Positions 55,248 through 64,000 of a stretch of DNA of 64,000 bases are shown in pieces; the first letter of the stretch is position 1, and each line of letters starts with the position of its first letter. The position numbers and the translations under genes are program-made. The notes beneath the pieces are model-generated. The model was not told where the DNA came from. It made no database searches and saw nothing but the letters and a program-made list of their open reading frames with translations. Origin of the DNA: Dolichospermum sp. DET69 (GTDB taxonomy: Bacteria; Cyanobacteriota; Cyanobacteriia; Cyanobacteriales; Nostocaceae); NCBI GenBank assembly GCA_017355425.1, contig CP070233.1, positions 4,869,501-4,933,500 of the forward strand, in the 5' to 3' direction.

Positions 55248-56270
55248 ATGCGTTATCCCACTGTTAATGAACTACCAGAACCGCCAGCAGGAAAACAAGG
55301 ATTTCCTTGGACTGAAGAAACACCCCAGTCTCTTGATAGAGAAACCGAAGGGTATAACTGGCCTAGAATCAGTATTATTACACCAAGTTATAATCAGGGA
55401 CAATACATTGAAGAAACAATTCGTTCAGTGTTGCTACAGGGCTATCCAAACCTTGAATACATCATTATTGATGGGGGAAGTACAGATAATTCAGTTGAAA
55501 TTATTACCAAATATGAAAAGTGGCTCACTTACTGGGAGAGTAAACCGGATTCTGGACAAAGTCATGCAATTAATAAAGGCTTACTAAAAGCTACAGGAGA
55601 ATGGATAAACTGGCTAAATAGTGATGATTTTTTATTACCCGATGCACTTAGTCAACTAGCAACCCACATAGCGGAATTTCCTGGATATACTAACGCAGTC
55701 ATATTTGCCTGCCAGATTGTTTCAGAAGATGGTAAAAGCATAAAAGAAGTATGGCATCCAAGAAAACCCAAAAATATAACTTCCTTCTTTAAGCGTACTG
55801 ATCACCCAATTATTCCACAACCTTCTACATTTATTCGCATGGATAAAATGAAGATTTTAGAAGAGTATCATTGTATTATGGATTGGATTCTCTATCTTCA
55901 AATTGAGGATCAATTTGCAGGTAGTTTTAGAGAAATAGATATTACCATTGCTGCTTTTCGTGACCACAACTCGTCTAAAACCTCAACTCTATCACAAAAA
56001 TTCACTGATGAAGCAATATTTTTTCTTAGGAATAACCAATTTCAAACGAAAAATATAAATCGTCTTGTTCTACAAACAATTCAGAGAGTTGAAGTATCTC
56101 AAGCAATAGGAAAAATTTTATCAGAAAACAACAGAAAGTCTTTATCACAATTAATTAAACTTCTGCTTAACTCACCTAATTTGATTATTAACCGTATGTT
56201 TATTGGGGCAATTAAGAAATTGCTCTGGCAATCTATAAGGTATTCAAAACGCTCTGAATTGAACAGATGA
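55248..56270 (+). CDS. Glycosyltransferase family 2
   Basis: 340 residues. SIITPSYNQGQYIEETIRSV, then EYIIIDGGSTDNSVEIITKY and the DxD-like motif in WINWLNSDDFLLPDAL. WESKPDSGQSHAINKG is a common motif of this GT2 subgroup. Two bases after the methyltransferase gene. Adds a sugar from a nucleotide donor. Confidence 0.92.
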   Translation: MRYPTVNELPEPPAGKQGFPWTEETPQSLDRETEGYNWPRISIITPSYNQGQYIEETIRSVLLQGYPNLEYIIIDGGSTDNSVEIITKYEKWLTYWESKPDSGQSHAINKGLLKATGEWINWLNSDDFLLPDALSQLATHIAEFPGYTNAVIFACQIVSEDGKSIKEVWHPRKPKNITSFFKRTDHPIIPQPSTFIRMDKMKILEEYHCIMDWILYLQIEDQFAGSFREIDITIAAFRDHNSSKTSTLSQKFTDEAIFFLRNNQFQTKNINRLVLQTIQRVEVSQAIGKILSENNRKSLSQLIKLLLNSPNLIINRMFIGAIKKLLWQSIRYSKRSELNR

Positions 56271-56357
56271 AAAAGATAAAACAAACTATAGATTCGTCAA
56301 ATTTGCCTCGATTTATTTGCCCTAATTAAAGATTTACCAAAAGTCGTGACTTAAAAA

Positions 56358-57212
56358 ATGGATATGCTATTACAATCTGAGAAGCGTGATCATCAGCTTT
56401 CTATCAAAACTTACCATCCTCTGATCAGTGAGTTTCTGTGTCGCTATTATCGCTGGATTGATCATCCTAGCAAATTACGAATTTTAAGATATTTGGAAAT
56501 GCTTTTAGGTGAGCGTCGCATAATTGCAACTACCATTTATGGCTTTTTAATGGCTGTTGATAAAAATGATTTGATCCAACGTAGTATTTTATATGAAAGG
56601 TTATGGGAATCTGATTTAAGTATCCTGCTTGCTCAGGAGTTAACAGAAGAGGATATTTTCTTGGATATTGGTGCCAATGTAGGCTACTTCACCTGTTTTG
56701 CACTAGCTCATCAGGTAAAACAAGTTATTGCTTGTGAACCTGATCCTCTGAACTGTGAAATTCTCACGTTGAATCTCAATCTAAATGGTTTTGATTCTAA
56801 GAAGGTCATACTTCTTGAAAAAGGCTTAGGGCGATCGCAGGGCAGACTGACTTTCAATCGATCACACGTTGCAAACACAGGAGTAAGTGGGTTTAATGCC
56901 TGTAATGCCGTTGCCACCTTTGAAGTGGAGATTGATACTTTAGATAACCTGATTGACTGTGGCAATATTCCGGCTCCAACAGTTGTTAAAATGGATGTAG
57001 AAGGGTGGGAAGAGCAGGTCCTAAGAGGGGCTTTCAACCTGTTACAGTATCAACCACCACGCTTAATTATTTTTGAAGCTATCTGTGATGCAGATGGAGT
57101 GATTATCAATCAAAAACTAGTTGAAATTTTAAGGAACTTTGGTTTTGTCATTACCCAATCTCTCCTGAGTGATTATGGGTGCAATCATGTTGCTAAGTTT
57201 AATGCTGTTTAG
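56358..57212 (+). CDS. FkbM-family methyltransferase
   Basis: 284 residues. DIFLDIGANVGYFTCFALA (SAM loop), VIACEPDPLNCEILTLNLNL, VVKMDVEGWEEQVLRGA. FkbM enzymes O-methylate sugars or polyketides. Preceded by an 87-bp gap and 19 bp ahead of the next glycosyltransferase. Confidence 0.9.
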   Translation: MDMLLQSEKRDHQLSIKTYHPLISEFLCRYYRWIDHPSKLRILRYLEMLLGERRIIATTIYGFLMAVDKNDLIQRSILYERLWESDLSILLAQELTEEDIFLDIGANVGYFTCFALAHQVKQVIACEPDPLNCEILTLNLNLNGFDSKKVILLEKGLGRSQGRLTFNRSHVANTGVSGFNACNAVATFEVEIDTLDNLIDCGNIPAPTVVKMDVEGWEEQVLRGAFNLLQYQPPRLIIFEAICDADGVIINQKLVEILRNFGFVITQSLLSDYGCNHVAKFNAV

Positions 57213-57231
57213 TTCTTAGAAAAGGTTAATA

Positions 57232-58185
57232 ATGGCTTGTTCTCTTGCTGTCTTGATTACCTACTACAACGAAAAAGAGTTATTAACTGAATGCCTAAAT
57301 TCTATTTTTGCTCAAACTGTTCCTGTTGATCAAATAATCATCTATGACGATGCTTCATCTTTCCCCGCAACAGATTATATCCCTCCTGGGTTTCCTGTTC
57401 GAGTAATTAGGGGAGAGGAAAATGGTGGACCAGGTTTTGGACGTAACGAACTTTTAAAAACTACTAAATGTGAATATGTTCATTTCCAAGACGCAGACGA
57501 TTTATTTCATTCTGATTGGTGTCGGCAAGTCAAAGAATCTATTGCCAAAACACAAGCAGATGTGGTGTTGACGGAAATTTCTTCCTACAAAGAAGGAAGT
57601 TTAGTCTGTGAAAAAGTAATGGGATTGGATAGATTATCAGAAATTAGTGATCTAATTAAATTTGCTTTAATGGGTTCTATTTTAGTCCCTTCAACTACTT
57701 TTCGTCGGGATATTGCACTAAGTAGCGGTGGGTATCGGACTAAAGATATATTACCTCAGTCGGAAGATTTTGATTTTCATGTTCGTCTTGCTGCTACAGG
57801 TGCAACTTATGCAATTATTAATAAACCTCTAATCATTCAACGACTTAGGGAAAATAGTCATAGTCAAAATACCAAGCTATGTTACACTTCGGCTATTAAA
57901 TCCATCACCTTATTATCAGAGGAGTTATCAACTGAATATCATAATGACTTAGCTGAAGCTAGTGCCAGAATTGGTTCTGTTTTATATAAAATGGGAGCAA
58001 AATCTGAAGCAAAAGAAGCTTTTATATTAGCCAATCAATTAGGTCAACCTTATTTCTTGTTTCAAGGTAAAATTTACAGAATTATAGCCCGTAGGCTTGG
58101 ACAAAACTATGCTGAAATATCAAGTTTAATCTATCGTAAAATATTACCAAAATACTTGAGGAAGTTTATAAGAGGCAATTCATAA
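57232..58185 (+). CDS. Glycosyltransferase family 2
   Basis: 317 residues. VLITYYNEKELLTECLNSIF, IIYDDASSFPATDYIPPGFP, GGPGFGRNELLKTTKCEYVH and FQDADDLFHSDWC (DxD) give the GT-A fold. After residue 230 a helical tail contains TPR-like repeats. One base before the next gene's start. Confidence 0.9.
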   Translation: MACSLAVLITYYNEKELLTECLNSIFAQTVPVDQIIIYDDASSFPATDYIPPGFPVRVIRGEENGGPGFGRNELLKTTKCEYVHFQDADDLFHSDWCRQVKESIAKTQADVVLTEISSYKEGSLVCEKVMGLDRLSEISDLIKFALMGSILVPSTTFRRDIALSSGGYRTKDILPQSEDFDFHVRLAATGATYAIINKPLIIQRLRENSHSQNTKLCYTSAIKSITLLSEELSTEYHNDLAEASARIGSVLYKMGAKSEAKEAFILANQLGQPYFLFQGKIYRIIARRLGQNYAEISSLIYRKILPKYLRKFIRGNS

Positions 58186-58186
58186 T

Positions 58187-58930
58187 ATGAAAAAAGTAAT
58201 ACTTAGTCCATTAACTGGTATTCGCTTTTTTGCTGCCATTTCCTCACTAAAAAACTTTTTCAGCAACCTTAATTATATGCAAATAGTAATATGGGGTGCT
58301 TCGGGTCATGCTCTGGTAGTATCCGAAATTATACGCTTAATAAATCAATATAAAATCATCGGTTTTCTAGATGAGGTAAACTTACATTTACATGGTAAAA
58401 ATTTTTGTGGCTCACTCATTTTAGGAGGTAGAGAAAAATTTGATCAACTTCATGATGATGGGGTTCAATACTCACTGATTGCTATTGGCAACTGTCAAGC
58501 CAGACTAGAATTATCAAACTTAGTTGAGCAAAATGGCTTTCGTTTAGCCACAACCGTCCATCCTCAAGCAATTATAGCTTGTGACATAGCTATTGGAGCA
58601 GGTACAGTTATTTGTGCCGGAGCAGTTATTTGTGCCGGAGCAAAAGTTGGTAAAAATGTCATAATTAATACTAGTTCTAGTGTTGATCATGAATGTGTGA
58701 TTGAAGATGGTGTCCATATTGGACCTGGGGTTCATATTGGTGGTAGAACAACTATCAAACAAGGTGCATGGATAGGAATTGGCGCAACGGTAAGCGATCG
58801 CATTACCATCGGGGCAAATTCCATTATTGGTGCTGGAGCAGTTGTAGTGCGGGATATACCTCCTGGCGTAGTTGCCTACGGTGTTCCGGCAAAAGTGATT
58901 AGAAATATTGATTCATCTGTACAATATTGA
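58187..58930 (+). CDS. NeuD/PglD-type sugar O- or N-acetyltransferase
   Basis: 247 residues from the ATG at 58187, which has GAGG upstream. From Met31 (58277) the protein is a normal NeuD-type enzyme: MQIVIWGASGHALVVSEII, then many hexapeptide repeats (IGAGTVICAGAVICAGAKVG, ...VVRDIPPGVVAYGVPAKVI). The first 30 residues (ILSPLTGIRFFAAISSLKNF) are unlike this family and like the start of an OafA-type acyltransferase. The native start may be 58277, with the upstream part a gene remnant. Confidence 0.87.
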   Translation: MKKVILSPLTGIRFFAAISSLKNFFSNLNYMQIVIWGASGHALVVSEIIRLINQYKIIGFLDEVNLHLHGKNFCGSLILGGREKFDQLHDDGVQYSLIAIGNCQARLELSNLVEQNGFRLATTVHPQAIIACDIAIGAGTVICAGAVICAGAKVGKNVIINTSSSVDHECVIEDGVHIGPGVHIGGRTTIKQGAWIGIGATVSDRITIGANSIIGAGAVVVRDIPPGVVAYGVPAKVIRNIDSSVQY

Positions 58931-58936
58931 TTGGCC

Positions 58937-59755
58937 ATGAATGTTTACAAAAAAATCGAGTATACAACACCCGAATCAACCAAAAAAGCAATTCAAGCAG
59001 CCTTAGAGGATTATAAACTTGTTCATTTAATTGGACTCAATCTTCAATTATCTACCCATGAATTTTATACTGATCTGAGTAATTACTTAGGATGGGTAAT
59101 TGATATGGATGAAGATAAGGAAACTGGTAAAAAAACTGGTAATCGCTGGATTGATATTAGCTATGATCCAGGACAACCTAATAAATATCGGTCCAGTAAT
59201 ACCCGACAGCCTTTACATACTGATAATTCCTACCTCAATCATCATGATGCTGTCAATTACTTTTATTGTCTTTCTCAAGCGAAACTAGGTGGAGCAACTA
59301 TTTTTCTGGATAGCAATTCATTGGTTAAAGCTTTAGAAATTGATCAAGAATATGGATTGTTAGAAGATTTAAAAACTATTCCTGTTTGTTTTTCTAGGCA
59401 TGAAAATTGGAAAACAAAACCAATTCTTACTGAGGATGAATTAGGATACCGATTAAACTATAATTACCACCGATTAGAACCTAAAAATGCTCCTGAAGCT
59501 AAGGAATTAGTAGAAAAGTTTCAAAACTTTCTGGAAACTCGAATTCACAATAGTCAAATCACCACGAATTTGCTTTTAAGTCCGGGAGATGCAGTATTTT
59601 TTCATGATGAAAGACTTTTGCATGGCAGAACGGCCTTTTTTACTACTGAAAAAGGTGAAAGAACACTTATCAAAGGGTCAGTTATTCTCCACTCTCGCAA
59701 GCCGAAAAATTTTCATTTAGAAAACATTAGCCAAGATGAAATCATTAACACATAA
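58937..59755 (+). CDS. Fe(II)/2-oxoglutarate-dependent dioxygenase, TauD/TfdA type
   Basis: 272 residues from the ATG at 58937; a TTG two codons earlier is possible. Iron ligands: His94 and Asp96 in RQPLHTDNSYLNHHDAVN, and His229 in ERLLHGRTAFF, with the 2-oxoglutarate Arg near GERTLIKGS. Such enzymes hydroxylate or oxidise small molecules. In a glycan cluster it may modify an acyl or sugar group. Its end overlaps the next gene by 20 bp. Confidence 0.88.
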   Translation: MNVYKKIEYTTPESTKKAIQAALEDYKLVHLIGLNLQLSTHEFYTDLSNYLGWVIDMDEDKETGKKTGNRWIDISYDPGQPNKYRSSNTRQPLHTDNSYLNHHDAVNYFYCLSQAKLGGATIFLDSNSLVKALEIDQEYGLLEDLKTIPVCFSRHENWKTKPILTEDELGYRLNYNYHRLEPKNAPEAKELVEKFQNFLETRIHNSQITTNLLLSPGDAVFFHDERLLHGRTAFFTTEKGERTLIKGSVILHSRKPKNFHLENISQDEIINT

Positions 59756-60686
59756 ACTAGGATTTGGCACTTGGCAATTTGGTGGTGAAAACATAGTTAA
59801 TGGTCAGCATAAAGGTTGGGGAGATATTGAAGAAGCCACCGCTATTCAATCGGTTGGACTAGCTATAGATGCAGGAATACAATTCTTTGACACTGCGGAT
59901 GCCTATGGATGGGGACGAGCAGAAGAAATTTTAGGGAAAGCTATTGAGCATTATCCCAAAGACAAATTGCAAATCTGTACAAAATTTGGAAATCGCCAAG
60001 ATCATCAAGGTTGTAGTTATCAAGATTTTTCACCCCAATGGTTAGAGCAAGCTGTTACTAATAGTTTAAAACGCTTAAAGGTAGATTGTATTGATATTTT
60101 GCTATTCCACAGCCCCCCTGATGATTTCGACTGGAATAGTTATGATGTATCTACACTCACAGGATTAATTCAGAAAGGATATATTAAGCAATATGGCGTT
60201 AGCTCCAAAACTGTAAAGGGGGCTTTAAAAGTTGTAGAATATTCCTTTGGTAATGTAATTGAAGCGATTTTTAATATTTTAGATCGCCGAGCCGAGCAGT
60301 TTTTATTTAACCACCTAAATCCTGCATATCAATTTATCGCTAGAGTTCCTTTGGCATCAGGATTTCTAAGTCATAAATATCTTCATCAAGAACCAAATTT
60401 TGCTGATAATGATTGGCGTAAGTATTTACCTGAACGCGATCAACAATGGTTGTTAAATAGTTCAAGAAAATTAGATTTTTTGGATGAATTACCTGGTGGA
60501 ATAACTGTTTCAGCACTAAGATATGTTTTGCATCATCCTCAAGTTGGGGTGGTTATTCCGGGTATGAGAAGCCCTAGTCAAGTTACAGCTAATTTACAAG
60601 CCGTGAAACTGGGCGCATTAGATCCGGTGATCATCGAAAAAATTCAGGAGTCCGTTCCTGATGTTCCCGTACATTGGCAATTTTAG
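59736..60686 (+). CDS. Aldo/keto reductase
   Basis: 316 residues. LGFGTWQFGGENIVNGQHKG, FFDTADAYGWGRAEEILG (Asp and Tyr of the tetrad), QICTKFGNRQDH (Lys), CIDILLFHSPPDDF (His) and VVIPGMRSPSQVTANLQA (NADPH site). Similar enzymes in sugar loci reduce keto-sugars. Translationally coupled to the dioxygenase. Confidence 0.9.
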   Translation: MKSLTHKLGFGTWQFGGENIVNGQHKGWGDIEEATAIQSVGLAIDAGIQFFDTADAYGWGRAEEILGKAIEHYPKDKLQICTKFGNRQDHQGCSYQDFSPQWLEQAVTNSLKRLKVDCIDILLFHSPPDDFDWNSYDVSTLTGLIQKGYIKQYGVSSKTVKGALKVVEYSFGNVIEAIFNILDRRAEQFLFNHLNPAYQFIARVPLASGFLSHKYLHQEPNFADNDWRKYLPERDQQWLLNSSRKLDFLDELPGGITVSALRYVLHHPQVGVVIPGMRSPSQVTANLQAVKLGALDPVIIEKIQESVPDVPVHWQF

Positions 60687-60724
60687 TTAGAGAATAAAAT
60701 TCTGACTCTGGAGATTATTAATCA

Positions 60725-61984
60725 GTGTTAAAAACCAAATTAGAAGATTTAGCAATCTTTGGTGCCGATCCCACTTTTGCTGAAAAATTACACGTTGGTC
60801 GTCCTAATATTGGCGATCGCGAACTATTTCTCAAACACGTCAATACAATTTTAGATAATCGTTGGCTATCTAATAATGGTCCTTTCGTCCAGCAATTAGA
60901 ACAAGAACTAGCTCAACTCTTAGGAGTCAAACACTGTATCGCTGCTTGTAATGGCACTGTTGCCTTAGAGATTGCCATTAGAGCTTCTGGACTGAGTGGA
61001 GAGGTAATTGTCCCTTCCTTCACATTTATAGCTACGCCCCATGCTTTACAGTGGCAGGAAATTACACCTGTGTTCTGTGATATTGACCCAGTAACTCATC
61101 TAATCGATCCAGATCGAATTGAAGCTCTAATTACACCCCGAACAACAGGTATTTTAGCCGTTCATCTTTGGGGACAACCTTGTAATGTTGAAGCACTGAC
61201 AGAAATTGCCAATCGTCATAACTTAAAGCTTTTATTTGATGCTTCTCATGCTTTCGGTTGTTCTTATCACGGTCAAATGATCGGTGGATTTGGAAATGCA
61301 GAAGTTTTTAGTTTTCATGCAACGAAATTTTTTAATACCCTAGAAGGAGGAGCAATTGTTACCAATGATGACGAATTAGCAGCTAAAGTTCGATTGATGA
61401 AAAACTTTGGCTTTTCCGGCTATGAAAATGTTGTCTATATTGGTACCAATGGCAAAATGAATGAAGTCAGTGCAGCGATGGGATTAACTTCCCTCAAAAA
61501 TATGGCACAGACCATTGAAATCAATCAAAGAAATTACCATGTTTATAAACAGAAATTAGCAGAAATTCCTGCTGTCCGGTTTCTAGCTTACGATGAATCT
61601 GAAAAATTTAATTATCAATACATTGTTTGTGAGTTAAATACTGACCTTACAGAACTTAGTCGGGATAAATTTATCGAAATATTGTGGGCAGAAAATATTT
61701 TGGCTAGGCGTTATTTTCATCCCGGTTGTCACCGAATGGAACCTTATCGCTCTTATTTTCCTCATGCTGGTTTGCTATTACCACACACGGAGAAAGTTGC
61801 TGACCGAGTTTTCCTATTACCTACTGGTCAAACAATAAACCCAGTAATGATAGAATCCATTTGTCAATTGATCAAGTTTATCTTAATAAACAGTCAAGAT
61901 ATTATCTCTAAACTAGAACAAAGTGGTCATGTCAACTCATTTTTCATCAACGCCCTTAGTCAGCTTCACCGTAACAGCATATAA
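60725..61984 (+). CDS. DegT/DnrJ/EryC1/StrS-family PLP aminotransferase
   Basis: 419 residues from the GTG at 60725. Lys201 in FSFHATKFFNTLEGGAIVT binds PLP; FDASHAFGCSYHGQMIG has the conserved Asp. These enzymes transaminate keto-nucleotide sugars to amino sugars. With the acetyltransferase, this points to an N-acylated amino sugar. The C-terminal 35 residues overlap the next gene and look extended. Confidence 0.93.
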   Translation: MLKTKLEDLAIFGADPTFAEKLHVGRPNIGDRELFLKHVNTILDNRWLSNNGPFVQQLEQELAQLLGVKHCIAACNGTVALEIAIRASGLSGEVIVPSFTFIATPHALQWQEITPVFCDIDPVTHLIDPDRIEALITPRTTGILAVHLWGQPCNVEALTEIANRHNLKLLFDASHAFGCSYHGQMIGGFGNAEVFSFHATKFFNTLEGGAIVTNDDELAAKVRLMKNFGFSGYENVVYIGTNGKMNEVSAAMGLTSLKNMAQTIEINQRNYHVYKQKLAEIPAVRFLAYDESEKFNYQYIVCELNTDLTELSRDKFIEILWAENILARRYFHPGCHRMEPYRSYFPHAGLLLPHTEKVADRVFLLPTGQTINPVMIESICQLIKFILINSQDIISKLEQSGHVNSFFINALSQLHRNSI

Positions 61985-62912
61985 CACTGAAAAATATATT
62001 GCCGAATGTCTAGATAGTATTTTTGCACAAAAGGGAAATTATGATTTTGAGGTTGTCGTTGTTGATGATGCCTCCACAGATGCCACGGAACAAGTAATTC
62101 GTTCTTATTCTGATCAGCGACTTCGATATATTCGACATACCAGTAATCAAGGAGCTTTTGCAACTGTTAATCGGGGTTTCCAAGAAGCCAGAGGTCAATT
62201 TGTGACCAGAATAGACTCAGATGATCGCTACCGACCCGATTTTTTATTAACTGTTGTTCCCATTTTGCAAAAGTATCCTGAAGTCGGATTAGTATATGGT
62301 GATATAGCCATGATTGATCCTCAAGGAAAAATTACTGCCCCAGCCGGAAATGTGCTGCGTCACAATCTACCAGCAAAGGGAAATGAACTGATTCCTTTAT
62401 TAGAAAAAAATTATTTACCAGCACCAACTACAATTGCTAGAAAAGAAGCATGGTTAGAAGGTTTACCTGTACCCCGTGGATTTGATTTTTGTGATTGGTA
62501 TCTTTCAACTAGTATTGCTAAGAAGTGGGATTTTTATTATTGCGATCAAGTATTAGCTGATTATCGTGTTCATCCTCAAAACCATCACCGATCTATTATT
62601 CTTGATAAAACTGGGGAATCAATTATCTTTCAAGTGCTAAAACAAGTGTTTAGCGAAACTGAACGTCAAGATGAAAAAAGCAAAGCTAAGTCAAGAGTTT
62701 ATGGGATTAATTATCTCACATTAGCTAATCAATACTTTGGTGCTGAAATGCTAGACGATGCACGTCGCTGTTATTTACAAGCAATTCAGTATCAACCCCA
62801 TTTTTGTTTACATTCAGATATTTTAATTCATTTATTTGGGACTCTGGTAGGTCAAAAAGTATATGAACAAATAAAAATTGTTACCAAACAGGTATTAAAA
62901 GTGCAGCGATAG
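61929..62912 (+). CDS. Glycosyltransferase family 2
   Basis: 327 residues from the ATG at 61929, with a GTG two codons ahead. VSFTVTAYNTEKYIAECLDS, FEVVVVDDASTDATEQVIRS, and FVTRIDSDDRYRPDFLL (DxD-type). TPR-like repeat at the end (YLQAIQYQPHFCLHSD). Overlaps the aminotransferase gene by 56 bp, so likely translated in the same operon. Confidence 0.92.
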   Translation: MSTHFSSTPLVSFTVTAYNTEKYIAECLDSIFAQKGNYDFEVVVVDDASTDATEQVIRSYSDQRLRYIRHTSNQGAFATVNRGFQEARGQFVTRIDSDDRYRPDFLLTVVPILQKYPEVGLVYGDIAMIDPQGKITAPAGNVLRHNLPAKGNELIPLLEKNYLPAPTTIARKEAWLEGLPVPRGFDFCDWYLSTSIAKKWDFYYCDQVLADYRVHPQNHHRSIILDKTGESIIFQVLKQVFSETERQDEKSKAKSRVYGINYLTLANQYFGAEMLDDARRCYLQAIQYQPHFCLHSDILIHLFGTLVGQKVYEQIKIVTKQVLKVQR

Positions 62913-63055
62913 CTAGACTCGTGTAGGTTGAAAGAATTTTTTCTCAAAAAGCTAATACTAATAATTGAAGTATTAAATACATATCAAGAAAAATTCAATG
63001 CCTTAACTTTCTTGCATACAAAAAAATCTCAGCACGGAAAATAAATCTATTTAAT

Positions 63056-64000
63056 ATGAAAATCATCCACCTTCCCTTCTGCTTTGATCCAGATCCTATG
63101 GGTGGAACAGAAATTTATGTAGAAGCATTAGCAAGAGAACTAGCAAAACAAAATATCACTAATATCATAGCCGCACCAGCCGCAAAAAACCAATCCTACA
63201 TCTACAACCAAATCCAAATTAGACGCTTTGCTATCTCCTCACAAGTCAAACACTTAAAAGAAATCTATGGAGAAGGAGATCAACTCGGTGCTATTGAATT
63301 TGGTAAAATTATCGACGAAGAAAAACCTGATTTGATTCATCTCCATGCCTTCACTCGTGGTGTGTCTTTACGCATAGTTAGACTAGCTAAATCAAGGGGA
63401 ATTCCCGTAATTTTCACCTATCACACTCCCACCGTTAGCTGTCAACGAGGAACATTATTACAGTGGGGAAATCAAGTTTGTAATGGAGAAATAGAGTTAA
63501 ATAAATGTACTGCTTGCACACTACAAGGACTAAGAATTAGTCAAAATATCGCCCAAATTATTACCCATTTACCACCTATAATTGGAGAAACACTATCTAA
63601 ATTCAATCTAAGTGGTGGGATTTGGACAGCATTACAAATGCGGGAATTAGTTAATTGCCGTTCTCAAGCTTTTCAATCCCTCATGGGAGAAGTTGACCAT
63701 ATTATAGCAGTATGTAATTGGGTCAAAGATATTCTGATTATTAATCAAGTCCCTGATGAAAAAATTACAGTCATTCGTCAAGGCTTATGTCAAGAGATTT
63801 CCGAAAACTTTGTTCAATCTTCTAATAATACAAATAATCAACCTTTACGGTTAGTATATTTCGGTCGTCTTGACCCAAATAAAGGAGTTGAAATTCTCAT
63901 TCAAGCCCTTCTATCTAAGCCCCAAATTCATGCTACTTTAGACATTTACGGAATTTCTCAATCTAGCTCAACTAACTCTTATGAAAAGCAAATTGAAAAT
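63056..64000 (+). CDS. Glycosyltransferase family 4 (3-prime end outside window)
   Basis: 315 codons to the right edge and still open. IIHLPFCFDPDPMGGTEIYV starts the GT-B N-domain with its Gly-rich loop; PDLIHLHAFTRGVSLRIVRL and VIFTYHTPTVSCQRG are in mid-domain with several cysteines (CNGEIELNKCTACTL); LRLVYFGRLDPNKGVEILIQ opens the C-domain. Glycosyltransferases of this type with the four-Cys insert occur in cyanobacterial glycan clusters. It follows the last GT2 gene by 143 bp. Confidence 0.92.
   Translation, partial: MKIIHLPFCFDPDPMGGTEIYVEALARELAKQNITNIIAAPAAKNQSYIYNQIQIRRFAISSQVKHLKEIYGEGDQLGAIEFGKIIDEEKPDLIHLHAFTRGVSLRIVRLAKSRGIPVIFTYHTPTVSCQRGTLLQWGNQVCNGEIELNKCTACTLQGLRISQNIAQIITHLPPIIGETLSKFNLSGGIWTALQMRELVNCRSQAFQSLMGEVDHIIAVCNWVKDILIINQVPDEKITVIRQGLCQEISENFVQSSNNTNNQPLRLVYFGRLDPNKGVEILIQALLSKPQIHATLDIYGISQSSSTNSYEKQIEN

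Overview
The window looks like chromosome from a filamentous, heterocyst-forming-type cyanobacterium (Nostocales, e.g. the Nostoc/Anabaena/Dolichospermum group). The grounds are an AT-rich genome with frequent HIP1 octamers (GCGATCGC), short tandem heptamers, many small dispersed palindromes, cyanobacterial families (Tab2/Atab2-like protein, GAF-rich taxis receptor with cyanobacteriochrome-like cysteines, Uma2, DUF29, DUF4351) and two Ser/Thr kinases of cyanobacterial type. No rRNA, tRNA, CRISPR array or intact transposase gene was found.

Region 1 (1-8.7 kb) is a chemotaxis-like operon on the plus strand: response regulator (cut by the window edge), CheW, a soluble receptor with five GAF domains, and a CheA hybrid kinase. 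The order resembles the hormogonium phototaxis (ptx) locus as I remember it from Nostoc punctiforme. Region 2 (8.7-11.7 kb) is a 3-kb tandem array of about 80-90 bp units between the convergent genes cheA and rpiA. Region 3 (11.8-25 kb) is mostly housekeeping and regulation: rpiA, an SLH protein, an M20 amidohydrolase, bioD, a membrane Ser/Thr kinase, prs, a MESH1-like HD hydrolase in one operon with a HigBA-type pair, a Ser/Thr kinase fused to an LRAT/NC-like domain, a PIN toxin pair, and typA. Region 4 (25-37 kb) has a GAF-histidine-kinase-like protein with a degenerate kinase core, a second 1.6-kb tandem array between convergent genes, a CLC chloride transporter with CBS and Usp domains, pmbA, a Tab2-like gene, a family 4 uracil-DNA glycosylase, a structured non-coding stretch, and cinA.

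Region 5 (37.7-64 kb) is a surface-polysaccharide cluster: glycosyltransferases, a GDP-mannose dehydratase-like enzyme, the Wzm/Wzt export pair, methyltransferases, an O-acetyltransferase, a 2-oxoglutarate dioxygenase, an aldo/keto reductase and a DegT aminotransferase. It runs off the right edge inside another glycosyltransferase. Wzm and Wzt are separated by about 11.5 kb of accessory DNA (41.7-53.2 kb) made of HicBA and MazEF pairs, PD-(D/E)XK nuclease-like genes, Uma2 and DUF29 genes, a frameshifted epimerase, and many shuffled fragments. Within it a repeated module (a mazE 5-prime fragment plus a 35-bp palindrome) separates the genes much as sites separate cassettes.

The most striking feature is that the two large arrays share one architecture. 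A core beginning TCTGAACTATGATT runs away from each flanking gene's stop codon, and it flips orientation at the array midpoint while the spacer between cores keeps one orientation throughout. In three of four array edges the core overlaps or directly abuts the neighbouring gene's stop codon.
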